From an uncultured Akkermansia sp. (lineage in GTDB: Bacteria; Verrucomicrobiota; Verrucomicrobiia; Verrucomicrobiales; Akkermansiaceae), in contig CAJGDB010000004.1 of NCBI GenBank assembly GCA_904502165.1, positions 1 to 43,252 of the forward strand: a stretch of DNA of 43,252 nucleotides, in the 5' to 3' direction. Position numbers and translations under genes: made by a program. Numbering within the stretch: position 1 is the stretch's first letter; every line of letters begins with the position of its first letter. This document shows, piece by piece, positions 40,334 through 43,252 of this stretch. Below the pieces are notes generated by a model. The model searched no databases and was not told the origin of the DNA. It was given only the letters and a program-made list of their open reading frames with translations.

Positions 40334-40535
40334 CATTTTTTCCGAGTACCCATCTTGTCATGTCAAATTGCAAATTAATGCTTGATTTCGCTAATTTTAC
40401 TTACTCCAGCACCCCTGCAAGACCATGACCCGCACCCGGCAGACCAAGACTCCACTTCGAGCAAATCCTCGACTTTTGGCTAGTTTTGTGACATATTGGA
40501 GTCGTATCTAAACAACCAGCAAGAACAGCTTATAC

Positions 40536-40569
40536 AAAAAGTCGCCGCTGGTAGAACCAAGGCGGCGAC
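40536..40569 (-). terminator. Terminator of the sialidase gene
   Basis: GTCGCCGC (40541-40548) pairs with GCGGCGAC (40562-40569), with inner TGGT/ACCA extending the stem. On the minus strand TTTTTGTAT follows (40540 downwards). Confidence 0.85.
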
Positions 40570-40591
40570 GATTTGCGGTATGAGTTACTGT

Positions 40592-42631
40592 TTATTTCGT
40601 TGGTTGAGGCATAATCTCACTCAGCGGGATTCGGAGGAATCCCATACCATGGTAGTCATTGGTCTCGCTGACATGGGCGGGCTCGTAGATGATGCCGATA
40701 GTTTCGTCATCGATGGGAGCAATGCAGGAGTACCCCCAGCATTCGCGCACATCGTACACCAAACCCTCGCTCCATGTCTTACCTTCATCCGTAGAGACAT
40801 GGATGGTCATGTGATTGCGCAGCTTCGGCTTGGAATTCGGGTGAGAGTAAAGCATGATTCGGCCATACTTCTTGCTTTCCAGTGTAATCAGGGAAGCTTG
40901 GCAAGCGGGGTCATTGAGCGCTTTCTTATGAGTTTCATGCTCTTGCCAAGTCTTACCGAAGTCTCGGGTGATATACACCGCACGCTTCCCTTGGAATGTC
41001 TCGTTGCGGCAGGAGAGCATTAACGCACCATCGGCAAGTTCCACCACCTGACATTCAGAGGTGAACATGGGGACACCTGTGCCATACGTCCATGTCAGGC
41101 CTCCATCCTTGGAGTAGCAAATTGTACTGCGACCTCGCGGATTTGCTCCGTTCTGCCATATCTGGGCGGGGAATACGAGAACGCCCTTGCTTGTGGTGAT
41201 ACCGCAACCGGGGCCAGCCAGAATAAGATTCCATTCGCGATTCTTAATCTGCGTAGTGACGTTGATGTTCTTACTCCAGGTCTTGCCATCGTCATCGCTG
41301 TATACCATCTCCCATTGCCCGGTGGTATCGGGGTTGAAACCTTGGCTCGAATTAAAAATACAGGGATTCTTATCGAAGTGAGTGGCAAGTGCCTGTACCC
41401 AGATGCGTCCGGTAGTGCTGTCTTGCAGAATGCAGGGGTCGCCGCATCCGTTTCCTTTACCGAATCCGGCATCCATTGCCACATAAGGTTCGCTCCATGT
41501 CATACCTCCATCTTCGGAACGGACAACGGCCACGTCAATATCAGCAGTCAGGTCGAGATGATTAGCGTAGCGGGCATCGAAGCATGCCAGCAATGTACCC
41601 TTGTTGGTGCGAATCATGCCGGGGATGCGGTAAGTGATGCAATCTCTATCACCCTCGGAAATGGTAGCCACCTTGGCATCCGGGACAGCCACGAGATAAC
41701 CAACTCTCTGGGTGACGCTCTGGCTGGGAATCTTGCAGTCCTTACCGCCAACAGTTAATCCCTGAACTTCAACAGTGATATTGCTGCCAACTTTTACGCC
41801 GGGAGCGGGAGTAACATCCACCCAGAATTCCGTTTCACCGGGAGAGAGCGGCTCGGAAGTGCTGACTGCCACCGAGCCATCAGAAGCCGGGGTGGCGGCA
41901 CCATACACTTTCCCCTTGCGGAACTTCATTCCAATAGTGCCATCTACGGAGCGGTCGGAAATGCCGGAGCGCAATGTCACCTTGGAAACAGCATTTGCCG
42001 GAGTGATTTTGAGCTTAAACGCATCAATGGATACGGGATTAGCGGCTCCAACAGTTGTCAGCTTATAACTGAAAATGGGATTGATGGGCGCACGCAGCAG
42101 AATAGGCTGAGCTCCCGTATTGCACAGCTCTGCAGAACTGAACCGCATATCTCCTACAAACAGCTCCAAGTCGTCTATCAACGCGCCACCTGCCTCCGCG
42201 CTGGAGCAGACCAGCTTTACCGCTGTTGTTCCTGCGGGCAAAATCACTCTTGCCTGATGTGCATATTCTTTCACGGCAGCGGGTTGATTACCTTGCACGA
42301 CTACATCGCCAGCAGGCGTTACAGCTACTACCTGAAGCCGGAAATTGCCGTTAGCTGTCCACCGCTGCACCCAGAATGTCAGCTGAGCAACGTCTTTCAA
42401 AGGTTCGGGGAGAGCCAACTTCACGGTACGCTCCGCACCACCTTTGATGAGCAAGTACTGAGCCCCGGTTCGAGCATCGCCTTGAAAGATTTCGGCATGA
42501 CCGGGTTCCGCCACCAACTCGCCATAAGCCGTGCTTACCGAAGAAATAGCACCGGCAGACATAGTCTCAAAACTTTCAGAAGCGACCACAATGCCGCTTG
42601 CCAGAAGAGGGAAAAGATATTTGTAGAACAT
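40592..42631 (-). CDS. Secreted exo-sialidase (GH33)
   Basis: 679 residues. A signal peptide (MFYKYLFPLLASGIVVASE) is followed by a carbohydrate-binding-like beta domain (about 25-165) and a second beta domain with Ig-like features (about 165-310). The six-bladed sialidase propeller takes the rest. The Arg-Ile-Pro motif is YRIPGMIR, and five Asp boxes are present: SEDGGMTW, SDDDGKTW, SKDGGLTW, TRDFGKTW, STDEGKTW. The nucleophile Tyr probably lies in ECWGYSCIAP, and the other triad Arg residues in SCRNE and NPRGRST. It cleaves terminal sialic acid from host glycans such as mucins, outside the cell or in the periplasm. The ATG lies 6 nt from a -10 box, so the mRNA may be leaderless; a clear terminator follows. 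Confidence 0.95.
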   Translation of the reverse strand: MFYKYLFPLLASGIVVASESFETMSAGAISSVSTAYGELVAEPGHAEIFQGDARTGAQYLLIKGGAERTVKLALPEPLKDVAQLTFWVQRWTANGNFRLQVVAVTPAGDVVVQGNQPAAVKEYAHQARVILPAGTTAVKLVCSSAEAGGALIDDLELFVGDMRFSSAELCNTGAQPILLRAPINPIFSYKLTTVGAANPVSIDAFKLKITPANAVSKVTLRSGISDRSVDGTIGMKFRKGKVYGAATPASDGSVAVSTSEPLSPGETEFWVDVTPAPGVKVGSNITVEVQGLTVGGKDCKIPSQSVTQRVGYLVAVPDAKVATISEGDRDCITYRIPGMIRTNKGTLLACFDARYANHLDLTADIDVAVVRSEDGGMTWSEPYVAMDAGFGKGNGCGDPCILQDSTTGRIWVQALATHFDKNPCIFNSSQGFNPDTTGQWEMVYSDDDGKTWSKNINVTTQIKNREWNLILAGPGCGITTSKGVLVFPAQIWQNGANPRGRSTICYSKDGGLTWTYGTGVPMFTSECQVVELADGALMLSCRNETFQGKRAVYITRDFGKTWQEHETHKKALNDPACQASLITLESKKYGRIMLYSHPNSKPKLRNHMTIHVSTDEGKTWSEGLVYDVRECWGYSCIAPIDDETIGIIYEPAHVSETNDYHGMGFLRIPLSEIMPQPTK

Positions 42632-42637
42632 GGTACT

Positions 42638-42665
42638 ATTATGTACTTTGTGCGTTTTTTTGCAA
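42638..42665 (-). promoter_or_regulatory. Promoter of the sialidase gene
   Basis: Minus-strand TTGCAA (42665-42660), a 16-nt spacer and CATAAT (42643-42638), then exactly 6 nt (AGTACC) to the ATG. Confidence 0.6.
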
Positions 42666-42714
42666 GCTCAAAATCCCTAAAGACACACTTTGAGATTCGT
42701 TTACATTAAGGGAT

Positions 42715-43210
42715 ATGGTACAAGAACAACATAACTTTTTCCAGACATGCTCTTCTGTGCTTGTGCGCCTCATTTACCGCAGGGGCTTGGGCTGTAGATA
42801 CGGCGGAACGACATCCTATTTACGATGCAACTACGCCACGCATCCCGATTATTCAGCCCAAGGCTACAAAGCTGGCTATTACCACAGCCACAGATAAAAG
42901 GCTCACGGTTGGTTCAGCCTATCCTTTCCATCAGGAAATTACCCCTGAAGCTATGAAATTGCAGGGATGGCGAGGTGAGCGTTGCAGCGGTCAGCTGGCA
43001 ATATCGACAGAATACAATTCTGCTCGCATTTCGGTTCGTTGCACTCCGCTGTCTCAGAACGGCGAGGAAATCCCCGCCTCCGTGAGAATGATTAGCTATG
43101 TGGAAGCTGGCGGCACCTATACAACCGCGTCAGCACTCCGGATATCACCTCTCCTGTCTTGCATGGTCGTGGCATCTCGTGTACACTGTTCCACCACGGA
43201 TGCAGCCTAA
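42715..43210 (+). pseudogene. Broken gene for a secreted protein, possibly N-terminal remnant of a glycosidase-like protein
   Basis: ATG 42715 stands 7 nt after a possible -10 box (TACATT, 42702-42707) but reads out of frame after seven codons. If one T of the T5 run at 42736-42740 is removed, it continues as MVQEQHNFSRHALLCLCASF and then TAGAWAVDTA, a proper signal peptide, and stays open to 43210. The mature part includes GWRGERCSGQLAI and GEEIPASVRMISYVEAGG. This resembles the start of large Bacteroidota proteins with a glycoside-hydrolase-like DUF4091 region, as I recall them, which run to 500 residues or more. Here the sense seems to end near 43120, and the frame stops inside the next gene. 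A frameshift plus truncation is the simplest reading; a sequencing error in the T-run is the alternative for the first defect. Confidence 0.5.
43159..43187 (+). promoter_or_regulatory. Promoter of the Y-family polymerase gene
   Basis: TTGCAT (43159-43164), a 17-nt spacer and TACACT (43182-43187), 12 nt before the ATG. An 8-bp palindrome, GTGTACAC (43179-43186), overlaps the -10 box and could be an operator. The promoter lies inside the tail of the broken upstream frame. Confidence 0.5.
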
Positions 43211-43252
43211 ATCGTACATCGCCATTGATCTCAAATCTTTCTACGCCTCTGT
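43200..43252 (+). CDS. Y-family DNA polymerase (UmuC/DinB type), first codons only
   Basis: Only 17 codons lie in the window, running off the right edge. They read MQPKSYIAIDLKSFYASV, which matches the opening of UmuC-like lesion-bypass polymerases (the D of IAIDLKSFYASVE is a catalytic metal ligand and the FYAS part lies in the palm). The ATG at 43200 overlaps the end of the broken upstream frame by 11 nt and lies 12 nt after a good -10 box. Translesion synthesis under SOS control is the usual role; a LexA site cannot be confirmed from this sequence. UmuC versus DinB cannot be separated on so little. Confidence 0.72.
   Translation, partial: MQPKSYIAIDLKSFYAS

Larger units (their letters stand above)
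40093..40535. other. Non-coding stretch between two converging genes, with unusual repeats
   Basis: About 440 nt between the symporter stop and the sialidase terminator. No gene start faces outward from it, so ordinary promoters are not expected. It contains a perfect 14-bp inverted repeat (40249-40279), four phased GTTAC words (40288-40333) among T-tracts, and two CCATCTTGT copies (40281 and 40350). The rest, to 40535, is AT-rich with no recognisable gene. Confidence 0.5.

Noticed and set aside
40496..41023. Plus-strand frame whose first 40 residues look helical and HTH-like
   Set aside because: Begins with TTG, crosses the sialidase terminator hairpin and then runs antisense through the sialidase coding region; a remnant of an older gene is possible but unsupported.
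38245..42695. CACACTTTGAGA present at 38245 and 42684
   Set aside because: Dozens of 12-nt matches are expected by chance over 43 kb, and the surrounding sequence does not align further.

Overview
The window looks like a chromosomal segment of a Verrucomicrobium close to Akkermansia. The case rests on a double-length UvrA (1838 residues with four ATPase modules, a form I associate with the Planctomycetes-Verrucomicrobia-Chlamydiae group and some others), a MurC-MurB fusion followed by Ddl and FtsQ, a GTP-type PEP carboxykinase, OprB-like porins, an LptD-like protein and a secreted sialidase of the kind mucin degraders carry. No rRNA, CRISPR array or prophage is visible. The genus is inferred from gene content, not from a database search.

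Layout. 1-3540 (minus strand): 5' part of pckG, a YitT-type membrane protein, a membrane-anchored Ser/Thr kinase, an HTH regulator and a tiny ribbon-helix-helix protein. 3721-10500 (plus): an accessory-looking block of lipoprotein, SPFH protein, NfeD protein, a 1023-residue membrane-anchored ankyrin protein, two coiled-coil lipoproteins, a paralogue of the first lipoprotein, and a small membrane protein. 10557-22568 (minus): secreted protein, rRNA methyltransferase plus ROK kinase, a YlbF/Cys-rich - EptA-like - RmuC operon, and the giant uvrA. 22736-34903 (plus): two tandem OprB porins, murCB-ddl-ftsQ, an OlsF-like aminolipid synthase, lptD and a ZIP metal transporter. 34916-36303: a tyrosine recombinase divergent from a small RHH protein. 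36319-38119 (minus): a thioredoxin-fold protein and gapA. 38524-40092: tRNA-Arg, tRNA-Val and a DAACS symporter. 40592-43252: a minus-strand sialidase, a broken plus-strand gene, and the first codons of a Y-family polymerase.

Working together: murCB-ddl-ftsQ serve cell wall synthesis and division; OlsF-like, LptD, EptA-like and the porins serve the outer membrane; sialidase, porins, symporter, ROK kinase, gapA and pckG fit growth on host glycans.

Main observations. (1) At least a dozen genes have a sigma70-like promoter whose -10 box ends only 6-13 nt before the start codon; in uvrA, the ROK kinase gene, zupT and the sialidase gene the gap is 6 nt, which predicts leaderless mRNAs. (2) The recombinase and RHH genes diverge from a spacer whose two ends carry the same 14-nt word in inverted orientation: either a shared operator or an invertible promoter segment. 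(3) A second RHH gene near 3.5 kb has an inverted repeat at its likely start that recurs before the lipoprotein gene. (4) The spacer between the converging symporter and sialidase genes holds a perfect 14-bp inverted repeat and four GTTAC words spaced 10, 21 and 10 nt. (5) A secreted-protein gene at 42.7 kb is broken at a T5 run and truncated before the polymerase gene.
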